DNA of 38,136 nt from Actinomycetota bacterium (GTDB taxonomy: Bacteria; Actinomycetota; Acidimicrobiia; IMCC26256; VFJJ01), in NCBI GenBank assembly GCA_009886115.1, contig VFJJ01000115.1, forward strand, positions 1-38,136, written 5' to 3'. How positions within the stretch are numbered: position 1 is the stretch's first letter; each line of letters starts with the position of its first letter. Position numbers and translations under genes: made by a program. The notes below the pieces were generated by a model. The model was not told the DNA's origin. It made no database searches and saw only the letters and a list, made by a program, of their open reading frames with translations. Shown piece after piece: positions 30,179-38,136 of this stretch.

Positions 30179-31657
30179 TCACTCCACGCACGTGAGCGGT
30201 GAGACGACCTCGAATCGACCGACCACGAGGGTGATCGAGCCCTGGGTGACGGTCTCCTCGGCGACTCGGAGCAGGCTCGTGCAGGCGACCGGCGCATCGT
30301 GGTTGGCCGGCCACGTGCTCGGTCCGACGCCGGCGAAGGGGTACGACAGACCCGAGGCACCCTGCGTGAACGACGCGGCCGTCGGCTCCGGGCCGGCTCG
30401 TTGGAGGATGGCCAAGAAGAGATCGGCCGACCAGTATCCGGCAGCCACCGCGGGGCGTCCGATCACCGCATCGTCGGCGCCGAGGGCCCGGAGGTCGGCC
30501 ACCATCTGGGCCACGGCGGGATTCCCCGTGTCTTGCACAGGTGAGAACGGGGTGGCCACGAGGCTGCCCAACAACGGCAGGCGCAACGCGTAGTTGGTGA
30601 CGTACGCCGGGTCGTGGGTCGAGGGGTTGACCTGGATGCCCGGGTACTCGAGCTCGGCCAGCGCCCGGGACAGGCCCACGACCGATGCCGGTTGGCCCAG
30701 GTGGAACACGACCGCTGGAGGGGCGCCACCCGCCGAGGTCATCACCCGGCTGGCCCACGGGGAGTAGTCGAATCGAGGCGTCGTGGGGAGCCCGCCGTCG
30801 ACGAGCACCACCTCGAACCCGGCTTCGACGACCATGTCGGCCAAGCGGGCGATCGCCACCTCGCTCGCCGGGCTGACGGTGTCACCGACGATGGCCGCGG
30901 TCGGGGCGGAGGCCTCCGGGCCGACGAGCACCTGCTGGGCGACAGCATCGACGAACGCCGACGACGCGAGCGCATCGGCGGTGATCCCCTGGGAGCCGAG
31001 CGGCTGCTCGATGCACCCGGTGACACCGAATCCGAACGGGTCGTGGCAGAAGCCGGGCGTCGGACCCCATCCCACGTACGGGATGCCTGCCTGCTGCAGG
31101 GGCGCGACCTGCGACGGCGCCAGTGCGGTCGACACCAACGGAACGACGGCGAAGTAGCGCTGCTCGCTCGCGATGCGTTCGATGGCGTCGCCCGCTCGGA
31201 CGCTGTCGCCGCGATCGTCGATGACCTCCACCAGGTCGACGGTTCGACCGTGCACGCCTCCGTCTGCGTTCGCACGTCGAAAGCGGGCCCGGGCGCCGAG
31301 GTCGGCGAGCTCATGGGCCGATCCCGTCGGGTGGGTGAGCGAGGCCAATCCGACGACGGCGATCGAGCGGTCGGTCACGCCGGGGGTGATCGCTCTGGCG
31401 ACGGTCGTTTCGGGCGCCGCGGTGCTGGTCGACGGCGCCTCGACCGACTGCTCGGTGACGCCTTTCGTTCCCGCCAGCCCGGGAGGAGATGTCGACGAGA
31501 TCGGGGCGTCGCTCCCCGACGAGCACGCCGTGAAGCCCGTCACGAGCACCAGCACCAGGGCACTCAGCCTGGCCGATCTCACCGGGCCACACGACGGTCG
31601 GGGCGTGTTCGCGTCGGCGCCGCCGGGACGTTGCGGGTGAGGCCGAACGAGATGCAT
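30179..31657 (-). CDS. ABC transporter substrate-binding lipoprotein, LivJ/amide-type
   Basis: A 492-residue periplasmic-binding-fold lipoprotein. Signal residues 30-44 end in FTAC with Cys45, followed by a Ser/Thr/Pro linker (50-85). The two-lobed domain begins RSIAVVGLASLTHPTGSAHELADLGARARF and has RTVDLVEVIDDRGD, PLQQAGIPYVGWGPTPGFC and TAAIVGDTVSPASEVAIARL. It resembles receptors for branched-chain amino acids, amides or aromatic acids. I prefer ATG 31657: GGGAG lies 6 nt upstream, whereas the ATG at 31663 directly abuts it. It is transcribed toward the ATPase gene and diverges from the subtilase. Confidence 0.85.
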   Translation of the reverse strand: MHLVRPHPQRPGGADANTPRPSCGPVRSARLSALVLVLVTGFTACSSGSDAPISSTSPPGLAGTKGVTEQSVEAPSTSTAAPETTVARAITPGVTDRSIAVVGLASLTHPTGSAHELADLGARARFRRANADGGVHGRTVDLVEVIDDRGDSVRAGDAIERIASEQRYFAVVPLVSTALAPSQVAPLQQAGIPYVGWGPTPGFCHDPFGFGVTGCIEQPLGSQGITADALASSAFVDAVAQQVLVGPEASAPTAAIVGDTVSPASEVAIARLADMVVEAGFEVVLVDGGLPTTPRFDYSPWASRVMTSAGGAPPAVVFHLGQPASVVGLSRALAELEYPGIQVNPSTHDPAYVTNYALRLPLLGSLVATPFSPVQDTGNPAVAQMVADLRALGADDAVIGRPAVAAGYWSADLFLAILQRAGPEPTAASFTQGASGLSYPFAGVGPSTWPANHDAPVACTSLLRVAEETVTQGSITLVVGRFEVVSPLTCVE

Positions 31658-31995
31658 CGTCATCTCCCGGGCCGAGGCGCTCACCGTCGGCGACCTTACC
31701 GCGCAGGCCTGCTCAGCGGTCGCGTGCTCGGTGACGTGCGGAGAGAATCGCGGCACGAGTGGGGCCGCGCCATGGTCGTGATCGCAGTGAGCGAGTGAGC
31801 GCGAACGCTGGGTGACGACGTTGGTGAATACCCCTGGGGTTCTGCCAGGGTCTCGGCTGCACATCGGCGATGAGCTGGGTAAACATCCAGGGGCCTCGAA
31901 GATGCGTTGTGTGACCAAACACCACCGACCGTGACAAATTGCTTCTGAGGGGTTAGTGTCCAGGCATCGGCGTCCAGTCACTCGGGGGAGGATCT
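31658..31995. other. 338-bp divergent intergenic region
   Basis: No gene is supported between the substrate-binding protein and the subtilase. The region is less GC-rich than average around 31800-31960. It contains a degenerate gcagtgagcgagtgagcg heptamer-like stretch near 31783, similar to the repeat at the right edge of the window, and the likely subtilase promoter at 31931-31959. Confidence 0.55.
31931..31959 (+). promoter_or_regulatory. promoter of the subtilase
   Basis: GTGACA and TAGTGT stand 17 bp apart, a good sigma-70-type pair (5 of 6 matches in the -35 box). The GTG start follows 36 nt after the -10 box, with GGGGGAGGATCT as ribosome binding site. Confidence 0.5.
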
Positions 31996-34900
31996 GTGGG
32001 CCGCACGCCCAGCCAGGGCACACGGACGCGTCGTTCCCGCTCGTGGTCGGCCCGAGCCGCCCTGTCCGGTCGGCTCGTCGTCCAGCGACGGCGACGGCTC
32101 GTTCGGGTCACTGCAGCCCTCGCCGGTGTGGTGGTGATCGTCCCGCTGCTCCCCGCCGATGCGCTCGGGCCGGTGACCGTGGGTGAGTACCGCATCGAGA
32201 ACCTCGCCCCGGTCCGGGAGGTCGTCGGTCACAAGTCCGAGAGCAGCCGGCTCGCCCAGACCGACCCCAGCCTCGTCGGCATCGCCAGCCCGGCGCTCGT
32301 CGACGTGCTCGTGAAGCTCGACTACGACGCTGCCGCCGTGTACGAGGGCGGCGTCGCCGGGCTGGAGGCGACCAGCCCCGAGATCACCGGCCGTCCCCTC
32401 ACGCTCGACGATCCTGCGCTGCTGGCCTTCGACGAGTTCGCCGCCGGTGTCGAGGAGCGATTCGAGAACGACCTCGGGGTCGTCGCGCCCGGCGCCGACG
32501 TCATCGCCACGATCAGCATCGTCTACGGCGGGGTGGCCGCTAGCGTCCCCGGCGATCAGATCGACGACATCCTCGCCATCGATGGCGTCGTCGCCGTCCA
32601 GCGCAACGAGCTTCAACACGTCCTCACCGAAACGCCGACGAACCCCGAGAGCAACGGCGGCGACGACGACGGCACGGATCCCGGGCCGTTGCCGGATTCC
32701 GGCGGCGGGAGCCCGACCAGGCCCGTCGATCCGAGAACCGATCTCATCGGATCCTCGACGGTCATCGACTGGATCGGCGGTCCCGTGCTCGCCGGCCGGG
32801 GCGTCACGGTCGGGGTGCTCGACAGCGGCGTGTGGCCCGAGCATCCGTCGTTCGTGGCATCGCCGCTCCTGGCCGGCTTCGAACGGCCGGATGTTCCGTG
32901 CCAGCTCGGAGACAACCCCCTCACCGCCGAAGCAGATCCGTTCGCCTGCAACGCCAAGCTGGTGGGGGCCCGGGCTTCGACCACGTTCTACGACGCCGCC
33001 GCGGCGCAGGGCCTCGTGCCACCCGACCGGTATCCGGGGTCGGCCCGCGACGGCGACGGCCACGGCACCCACACGGCCACGACCGCCGCTGGGGCCCGGG
33101 TCGAGCAGGCACCGGTCCTCGGTCTCGACCGCGGTCCCGTCCAAGGGGTCGCACCCGGCGCCCAACTCGTCGTGTACAAGGTGTGTGGGCCCGCAGGGTG
33201 CTACGCCTCCGACACCATGGCCGCGGTCGAGCAGGCCATCCTCGATGGGGTCGACGTCATCAACTACTCGATCAGCGGCGGCAAGGACCCGTTCAACGAT
33301 CCCACGGAGCTCGCCTTCCTCGACGCCTACGCGGCCGGGATCTTCGTCTCGGCGTCGGCTGGCAACGGCGGGCCCACGGCGGCGTCCGTCCAGCATCTCG
33401 CTCCGTGGGTCACCTCGGTGGCCGTGTCGACCCTGGCTCGCGGGTTCACCACGACCGTGCACGTCGAGTCAGCCGGCGAGGCCACGATCGATCTCACCGG
33501 GGCGTCGATCCACCCGACCGGGCTGCCCGTTGCCACGCCGATCGTTCGGGCGCCGGGAGACGGGTCCTGCCGCACACCGCTGCCCCCAGAGACGTTCCAC
33601 GGTGAGATCGTGATCTGCCTGCGCGATCCCCTCGGCTCTTCGGCGGTGGTGGGTCGCGTCCGCAAGGGGATCAACGTGAAGATGGGCGGAGCCGGCGCCA
33701 TGGTGCTCGTGAACCCCGATCCGGGCGTGACGGTGTCCGACAGCCATGTGCTGCCGACGGTGCACCTCGATCAGGCGACCGGCGCCCAGCTCCTCGCCTT
33801 CCTCCTCGAGCTTCCCGCGAGCACGGCGAGCTTCGCGGCCGGGTCGGCCACGTCCGCTGTCGGTGACCAGATCGCCGAGTTCTCGAGCCGTGGGCCGGGC
33901 GGCCCGTTCCTCAAGCCCGATCTCACCGCGCCGGGCGTCGAGGTGCTCGCGGGCCATTCCCCCACCCCGGCGGAAGGCTCAGGTGGACCCTCGGGCGAGT
34001 ACTTCCAGTCGCTCAGCGGAACCTCGATGTCGGCGTCTGTGGTCGCGGGGGCCGCCGCGCTGATCAGGGCCAAGCATCGCGATTGGACCCCGGGGCAGAT
34101 CCAGTCGGCCCTGGCGACCACCGCCACTTCCACCGTCGCTCTCGACGGCACGGCCTCCTCGCCCTTCGACCAGGGCTCCGGCCGCGTCGACCTCCCCCGG
34201 GCGGCTCACCCCGGTCTCACCATCTCGGCGACCCACGCCGACTTCCTCGCGCTCGGCTCGAACCCGCTGACCCAGGTCGACCTCAACCTGGCCTCGATCC
34301 ATGCCACCGTGATGCCAGGCTCGATCTCGACGACGCGCACGGCGGTCAACGTCTCCGGGAGGACCCTCTCGTACTCGGTCGAGACCGCCACGTCCGACCC
34401 CGGGGTGGCGGTGTCGGTCTCGCCATCGTCGTTCACGGTCGAGCCCGGCGCGTCGGTCACGCTCGCGGTCACCGTCGAGGCGCCCGGAGTCGCTCCTGGG
34501 CGGTACTTCGGCGAGATCCGCATCACCGAGCAATGGAACGGGGCGCCGGCTCTGCATCTGCCGGTCGCCTTCGACCGTACGCAAGGCGGCGTGTCGCTCG
34601 CCACGACGTGTCGGCCCGTTGCGCTGCGGCTCCGAGACACGGCGAGGTGCACCGTCACCGCCCAGAACCAGACGTTCGGACCGGCCGACGTGAAGATCCT
34701 CACCACGGCCGATCGGCGATTGCGCGTGCACGGCGCCGAGGGTGCCGAGCGGATCGGCACCGCCAGCGTCGGCGTGGTCGGCACGCTCCCGGGCGTGGTG
34801 GCTTCGGCTCCCAGCCTGGTCTCTGCCGGACCGTCGCGCTTCGTCGACCTGGCGACCATCCCCGGGTTGGTGCCCTTGGCGCTCGGTGACGAGTCGGCCA

Positions 34901-35580
34901 TCGACTTCCCTGTGCCGTCGTACGTGTACGGCGACCACAGCTACACCACGATCGGGATCATCTCGAACGGCTACGCCGTGGTCGGAGGCGCCAACGGGGT
35001 GGCCGACATCGCGTTCGAGCCTCAGATGCTTCCCGACGCCGCCCGACCCAACAACGTCCTGGCGCCGTTCTGGACCGACTTGGAAGGCCACGACGGCAAG
35101 GACCTCTGGGCCGCCACGCTCACCGACGCCAGTGGTCGCGACTACGTCGTGTTCCAGTGGAACGTGCATCTCTACGGTGACAGAGCGCAGACCCGGGTGT
35201 TCCAGCTCTGGATCGGCCTCAACGGGGTCGAAGAGATCGCCTTCGCCTACGACCCGGTTCGGCTCCCGGCCCCCCCGGCCGTCGGCACGGTGACCGTGGG
35301 CGCCGAGAACTCCTTCGGCAACCGTGGAGCGGTGCTCGACCCCGCGGGAAGGGCGGGCCCGACGGCCGACCTGGCCGTCGTCAGCACGTTGGGCTCGGCC
35401 GGTGGCCGCCTCTCGTACACCGTCACGCTGACCGCGGTCCGCAAGGGCGTGGCCGAGCTCGTGACCCTGCTGAACACGCCTGTGGTGCGCGGCGTCACCG
35501 TCGACGTCGTGAAGCTGAGCGTCACCGGATCGGTCGGTTGGAGATCGACCATGACGTCGCGCCCCACCCGGGAGCGGTGA
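31996..35580 (+). CDS. secreted subtilisin-like serine protease (S8) with PA-type insert
   Basis: A 1194-residue extracellular protease. Residues 1-57 carry a long Arg-rich N-region and a signal helix (TAALAGVVVIVPLLPADA). The propeptide (about 60-210) contains VPGDQIDDILAIDGVVAVQRNE; a Gly/Asp/Pro linker follows. The catalytic triad is Asp276 (VGVLDSGVWPEHPSF), His356 (DGDGHGTHTATTAAG) and Ser677 (SLSGTSMSASVVAGAAAL). Between His and Ser lies a protease-associated domain (CRTPLPPETFHGEIVICLRD). C-terminal regions are a Fn3-like sandwich and a further beta-rich domain with a WTDLEG/LWAATLTD/FQWNVHLYG pattern. No transmembrane anchor or sorting signal is visible, so it is probably secreted. 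Start GTG 31996 has a strong ribosome binding site. Confidence 0.93.
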   Translation: MGRTPSQGTRTRRSRSWSARAALSGRLVVQRRRRLVRVTAALAGVVVIVPLLPADALGPVTVGEYRIENLAPVREVVGHKSESSRLAQTDPSLVGIASPALVDVLVKLDYDAAAVYEGGVAGLEATSPEITGRPLTLDDPALLAFDEFAAGVEERFENDLGVVAPGADVIATISIVYGGVAASVPGDQIDDILAIDGVVAVQRNELQHVLTETPTNPESNGGDDDGTDPGPLPDSGGGSPTRPVDPRTDLIGSSTVIDWIGGPVLAGRGVTVGVLDSGVWPEHPSFVASPLLAGFERPDVPCQLGDNPLTAEADPFACNAKLVGARASTTFYDAAAAQGLVPPDRYPGSARDGDGHGTHTATTAAGARVEQAPVLGLDRGPVQGVAPGAQLVVYKVCGPAGCYASDTMAAVEQAILDGVDVINYSISGGKDPFNDPTELAFLDAYAAGIFVSASAGNGGPTAASVQHLAPWVTSVAVSTLARGFTTTVHVESAGEATIDLTGASIHPTGLPVATPIVRAPGDGSCRTPLPPETFHGEIVICLRDPLGSSAVVGRVRKGINVKMGGAGAMVLVNPDPGVTVSDSHVLPTVHLDQATGAQLLAFLLELPASTASFAAGSATSAVGDQIAEFSSRGPGGPFLKPDLTAPGVEVLAGHSPTPAEGSGGPSGEYFQSLSGTSMSASVVAGAAALIRAKHRDWTPGQIQSALATTATSTVALDGTASSPFDQGSGRVDLPRAAHPGLTISATHADFLALGSNPLTQVDLNLASIHATVMPGSISTTRTAVNVSGRTLSYSVETATSDPGVAVSVSPSSFTVEPGASVTLAVTVEAPGVAPGRYFGEIRITEQWNGAPALHLPVAFDRTQGGVSLATTCRPVALRLRDTARCTVTAQNQTFGPADVKILTTADRRLRVHGAEGAERIGTASVGVVGTLPGVVASAPSLVSAGPSRFVDLATIPGLVPLALGDESAIDFPVPSYVYGDHSYTTIGIISNGYAVVGGANGVADIAFEPQMLPDAARPNNVLAPFWTDLEGHDGKDLWAATLTDASGRDYVVFQWNVHLYGDRAQTRVFQLWIGLNGVEEIAFAYDPVRLPAPPAVGTVTVGAENSFGNRGAVLDPAGRAGPTADLAVVSTLGSAGGRLSYTVTLTAVRKGVAELVTLLNTPVVRGVTVDVVKLSVTGSVGWRSTMTSRPTRER

Positions 35581-35592
35581 GCGCTGCTGCGA

Positions 35593-35615
35593 CCGGGTCC
35601 GGGTCCGGGTCCCGG
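35593..35615. repeat. ccgggt triplicate with small hairpin
   Basis: Three copies of ccgggt (35593-35610) run into cccgg, which can pair with the preceding ccggg (35599-35603). The stem is short and no T-run follows. It may be a weak terminator after the subtilase. Confidence 0.4.
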
Positions 35616-35680
35616 AAGCGGGTCGGGGACGTGCGATAGCGTCCGGTCGCTGAGACGTCACGGGTGAAAGGGCCGAAGCG

Positions 35681-36598
35681 ATGCGTTTCCACCAGGCGGT
35701 GGCGTTTCTGGAGACCGACCAGCTCCTCGAGCTGTGTCCGGTCGTCGACGAGACGGGCTACGCCGGCATCTACGTCTCCGACCACATCTTCTACCCGCAG
35801 GAGCTGCGGTCGCGGTACACGTACTCGCCCTACGAGGACGGCTCACCGATCTGGTCGCCCGACGCCGACTGGCCCGATCCGTGGTGCCTCGTCTCGGCGA
35901 TGGCCGCCGTCACCACGAACCTCACCTTCACGACCGGCGTCTACATCGCCCCCGCACGCGACCTCTACACCGTGGCCAAGCTCGTCGGCACGGCGGCGGT
36001 CATCAGCCGGAACCGCGTGCGCCTGGGCGTTGGAGTCGGGTGGTGCAAGGAGGAGTTCGTCGCCACCGGACAGGAGTTCCACAACCGGGGCCGCCGGCTC
36101 GACGACATGATCCCTGCCTTGCGCGCCATGTGGAAGCGGTCACCCGAGACGGGCGGCTGGGTCGAGTACCACGGTTCTCACTACGACGTTCCGCCGATGC
36201 GGATGAACCCTGTGCCCACGGCGCCGGTCCCGATCTACGGCGGCGGGCACAGCGAACCGGCGTTGTCCCGTGCCGCCCGGCTGTGCGACGGCTGGCTCGC
36301 CGGCAGCGCGTACACCGTCGACGAGGCGCGGCATTACCTGGCGCGCCTGCGCGAGCACCTGGTGCGGAATGGCCGCGAGAGCGAGATCGGCAACGGATTC
36401 GAGATCTACCTGGCCCTGGGAATCCCGCCCGATATCGACGTGTACCGGAGCTTCGAGGACGCCGGCGTCACCGACATGATTTGTGCCCCATGGATGGTCG
36501 CCGAGGTCTCCGACAGCCGCGACTACCGGTCGGCGCTCGACGCCAAGGTGGCGGCCACCGAGGCGTTCGCCACGGACGTCATCGCCAAGATGGGCTGA
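35681..36598 (+). CDS. LLM-class F420-dependent oxidoreductase-like protein
   Basis: A 305-residue luciferase-like TIM-barrel protein, MRFHQAVAFLETDQLLELCP, with GYAGIYVSDHIFYP, LTFTTGVYIAPARDLYTVAKLVGTAAV, RVRLGVGVGWCKEEFVATG and PVPIYGGGHSEPALSRAARLCDGWL. This order matches the F420-dependent (TIGR03619-like) subgroup common in actinomycetes. It would transfer hydride between F420H2 and an unknown substrate. GAAAGGGCC precedes the ATG. A TAGCGT box near 35637 may be the -10 element. It is followed closely by the lipoprotein gene (8-bp gap). Confidence 0.88.
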   Translation: MRFHQAVAFLETDQLLELCPVVDETGYAGIYVSDHIFYPQELRSRYTYSPYEDGSPIWSPDADWPDPWCLVSAMAAVTTNLTFTTGVYIAPARDLYTVAKLVGTAAVISRNRVRLGVGVGWCKEEFVATGQEFHNRGRRLDDMIPALRAMWKRSPETGGWVEYHGSHYDVPPMRMNPVPTAPVPIYGGGHSEPALSRAARLCDGWLAGSAYTVDEARHYLARLREHLVRNGRESEIGNGFEIYLALGIPPDIDVYRSFEDAGVTDMICAPWMVAEVSDSRDYRSALDAKVAATEAFATDVIAKMG

Positions 36599-36606
36599 GC
36601 GCCGAC

Positions 36607-38058
36607 GTGGCCGACCTCCGCGTGAACCGAAGCCGGGTGCCCGGGGTGCACGGCGTGCGTGCGACCGTGTTCACCGTGGTGCTCGCGCTCATGGCTGCCT
36701 CGTGTGGCGGCGGTGACGGTGAAGGCGGCCGGCCCGAGGGCGAGGTGTCCTGGCCCTTCTCCACCGGTGGTCGAGTGCTGCACGTCCCCGACGTCATCGA
36801 CGATCTCGTGCTGCTCGAGGTGCAACTCGGCAGGGGCGCCAGCGAGACCGGTGCGGTGATCGCCGTCGACCGCTCGAGCGGCGAGGAGCAGTGGCGCTAC
36901 CAGGCACCGGGCGAGGCGCGTCTGATCCGGGCCCGGTCGGGGGTCGCGCCCTTCGACGGTCCGCCGCTCGTCCTCCGCGACATGGTGATCATCGCGTCCG
37001 CTGCGCCCGACGGGGCCGGAACGCTCACGGCCCATCCGCTCGACGGCTCCGACGAGGAGTGGTCGGTGCCCACGGGCAACGGCTCGGGCCCACCGCTCGC
37101 CAGCGGCAACGACGATCGCATCGTGTTCAGGCAGAGCGCGGCCGATGCCGGGACCGACGACCGTGTCGTGGCCGTCGAGACCAAGAGCGGCAAGGAGAAG
37201 TGGGAGTCAGACGAGGCCACGGTCGGGGAGCCGGTCGTCGTCGGCGATGACGTCGTGTACGAGACCGTCGACGGTGACACCGTGATCGTCGAGGCTGGTG
37301 ACGGCGATGGGCGGTTCATCGCCCGCAAGCGGGCGTTCCGCGGCGCCGTCTCCGAGGTGTACGTGCTCCGCGATGTCGGCGGCGATCTCGTGGGCCTGTC
37401 CAGCGAGGAGCTCCAGGAGCAATGGCGGACGTCGACGCCGGCTGCCACGTGCGACGTGGGAGTGCTCGAAGCCGACGACGAGCTGATCGTGATCTCGTCG
37501 GAGTGCAGCGACGACCGGATCGCCGTCCTGGCCATCGACCCCGAACTCGGGACGGTCGAGCCGATCGTCGCGATCAGCGCTGGTCAGGTCGAGCAGGTGC
37601 TCGTCGACGAGCAGGTCATGGTCGTGACGACCTCGTCGCTCGGCGGTGGCTCCCGGGTGACGGTCGTCGACCTCGAAGAACGCGACGAGCTGTGGCGTCG
37701 CGACTCGGACCAGGTGTTCGTCAACGTGGCCCTCGACGACCGCTCGGTGTACCTGGTCGACGACGACCGGCACCTCGTCGCCCTCGACCGTGAAACCGGC
37801 GAGGAGCGGTGGTCGATCGACGAGCAGGCGCTGACGCTGGTTCCCGTGGTCGTCGACGGCGTGGTGTACGTCTCGGTCTCGACGGGCCGGGCCCCTGCTG
37901 GCGCCTCGGGCGTCGAGCCTGCGCAGCTCCGGGCGTTCGACGCCAACGACGGCGACGAGCGTTGGTCCCTCGACATCTCGGGGAGCGCCGTCATCGTCGC
38001 CGATCGAGGTCGGTTGTACGTCGCCGACGGCGAGGGCGTGGTCAGAGCCGTGACGTGA
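36607..38058 (+). CDS. PQQ-like beta-propeller lipoprotein
   Basis: A 483-residue predicted lipoprotein. The signal (about 17-32) ends in AASC with Cys33 and a Gly/Asp/Glu linker. The rest is a beta-propeller of WD/PQQ-type blades: AVDRSSGEEQWRYQ, AVETKSGKEKWES, VVDLEERDELWRRD, ALDRETGEERWSID and FDANDGDERWSLD, each ending in W. Such domains scaffold proteins outside the cell; cofactor binding is not implied. Start is uncertain: GTG 36607 gives a normal N-region, later GTG codons near 36655 are also possible, and no strong ribosome binding site is present. It is probably co-transcribed with the LLM oxidoreductase. Confidence 0.82.
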   Translation: MADLRVNRSRVPGVHGVRATVFTVVLALMAASCGGGDGEGGRPEGEVSWPFSTGGRVLHVPDVIDDLVLLEVQLGRGASETGAVIAVDRSSGEEQWRYQAPGEARLIRARSGVAPFDGPPLVLRDMVIIASAAPDGAGTLTAHPLDGSDEEWSVPTGNGSGPPLASGNDDRIVFRQSAADAGTDDRVVAVETKSGKEKWESDEATVGEPVVVGDDVVYETVDGDTVIVEAGDGDGRFIARKRAFRGAVSEVYVLRDVGGDLVGLSSEELQEQWRTSTPAATCDVGVLEADDELIVISSECSDDRIAVLAIDPELGTVEPIVAISAGQVEQVLVDEQVMVVTTSSLGGGSRVTVVDLEERDELWRRDSDQVFVNVALDDRSVYLVDDDRHLVALDRETGEERWSIDEQALTLVPVVVDGVVYVSVSTGRAPAGASGVEPAQLRAFDANDGDERWSLDISGSAVIVADRGRLYVADGEGVVRAVT

Positions 38059-38072
38059 CGCGTCGCGTCGTC

Positions 38073-38114
38073 GCAGTGAGCAGTGAGCAGTGAGCAGTGA
38101 GCAGTGAGCAGTGA
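38073..38114. repeat. heptamer tandem repeat (gcagtga x6)
   Basis: Six perfect copies of gcagtga follow the propeller gene by 14 bp. A degenerate form occurs near 31783. The unit length equals that of the gctcagc repeat at 12847. Confidence 0.92.
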
Positions 38115-38136
38115 GCGGCAGTGCCGGTCGGGACCG

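Overview
The window is very GC-rich, densely coded and has no RNA genes that I can see. The gene set points to an actinomycete, most likely of the Acidimicrobiia type: steroid C/D-ring degradation genes, an F420-type luciferase-like oxidoreductase, Septum_form and DUF664/DinB proteins, a bacterial PH-domain protein, many GTG starts, and many starts 6 to 8 nt after a TANNNT-like -10 box (leaderless mRNAs). The lineage is inferred from gene families and base composition only.

Layout. 169-4702: amidohydrolase, nitroreductase, VOC protein, BKACE-type beta-keto acid cleavage enzyme and a lipoprotein. 4850-8389: a thiol/selenol redox stretch with an ArsC-type reductase, a NifU-like CxxC protein, a small membrane protein, a PH-domain protein and two AhpD-like (CMD) proteins. 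8472-9856: a Pro-rich repeat membrane protein and a small VOC protein. 9936-19440 (minus strand): a long steroid operon in the order echA20, ipdA, ipdB, ipdC, an ipdF-like SDR, acyl-CoA dehydrogenase, maf, an oxidoreductase, DinB and a fadA6-like thiolase. 19525-23005: a GH4 glycosidase-like protein, a toxin-antitoxin-like pair and an MFS exporter. 23028-27359: a second EchA20 paralogue, two SDRs and a FadD3-like CoA ligase. 27383-31657: a Septum_form lipoprotein, a degenerate ThDP-fold protein, and a LivG-like ATPase with a substrate-binding lipoprotein. 31996-38058: a large secreted subtilase, an LLM oxidoreductase and a beta-propeller lipoprotein.

The main finding is two genes in which an in-frame TGA replaces the redox-active cysteine. 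In the ArsC-like gene (4850-5221) TGA occupies the catalytic Cys position. In the CMD/AhpD-like gene (7871-8389) TGA is the second position of the CxxC motif. In both, the frame stays open and family-like after TGA. Both have a stem-loop whose apical loop starts 18 nt after the TGA and carries G within its first two bases; the ArsC loop reads GGUCG, recalling the GGUC loop of the E. coli fdhF SECIS. I read them as two selenoproteins about 3.2 kb apart, each of which a standard gene caller would split or truncate.

The steroid genes form a pathway: FadD3 activates HIP to its CoA thioester, IpdF-type and other SDRs and the acyl-CoA dehydrogenase process it, IpdC and EchA20 prepare and open ring D, IpdAB opens ring C, and the FadA6-type thiolase releases acetyl-CoA. 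Perfect or near-perfect palindromic repeats sit in two gaps of the operon, on either side of the acyl-CoA dehydrogenase gene. Two genes (27359 minus and 27383 plus) start 23 bp apart from overlapping -10 boxes.
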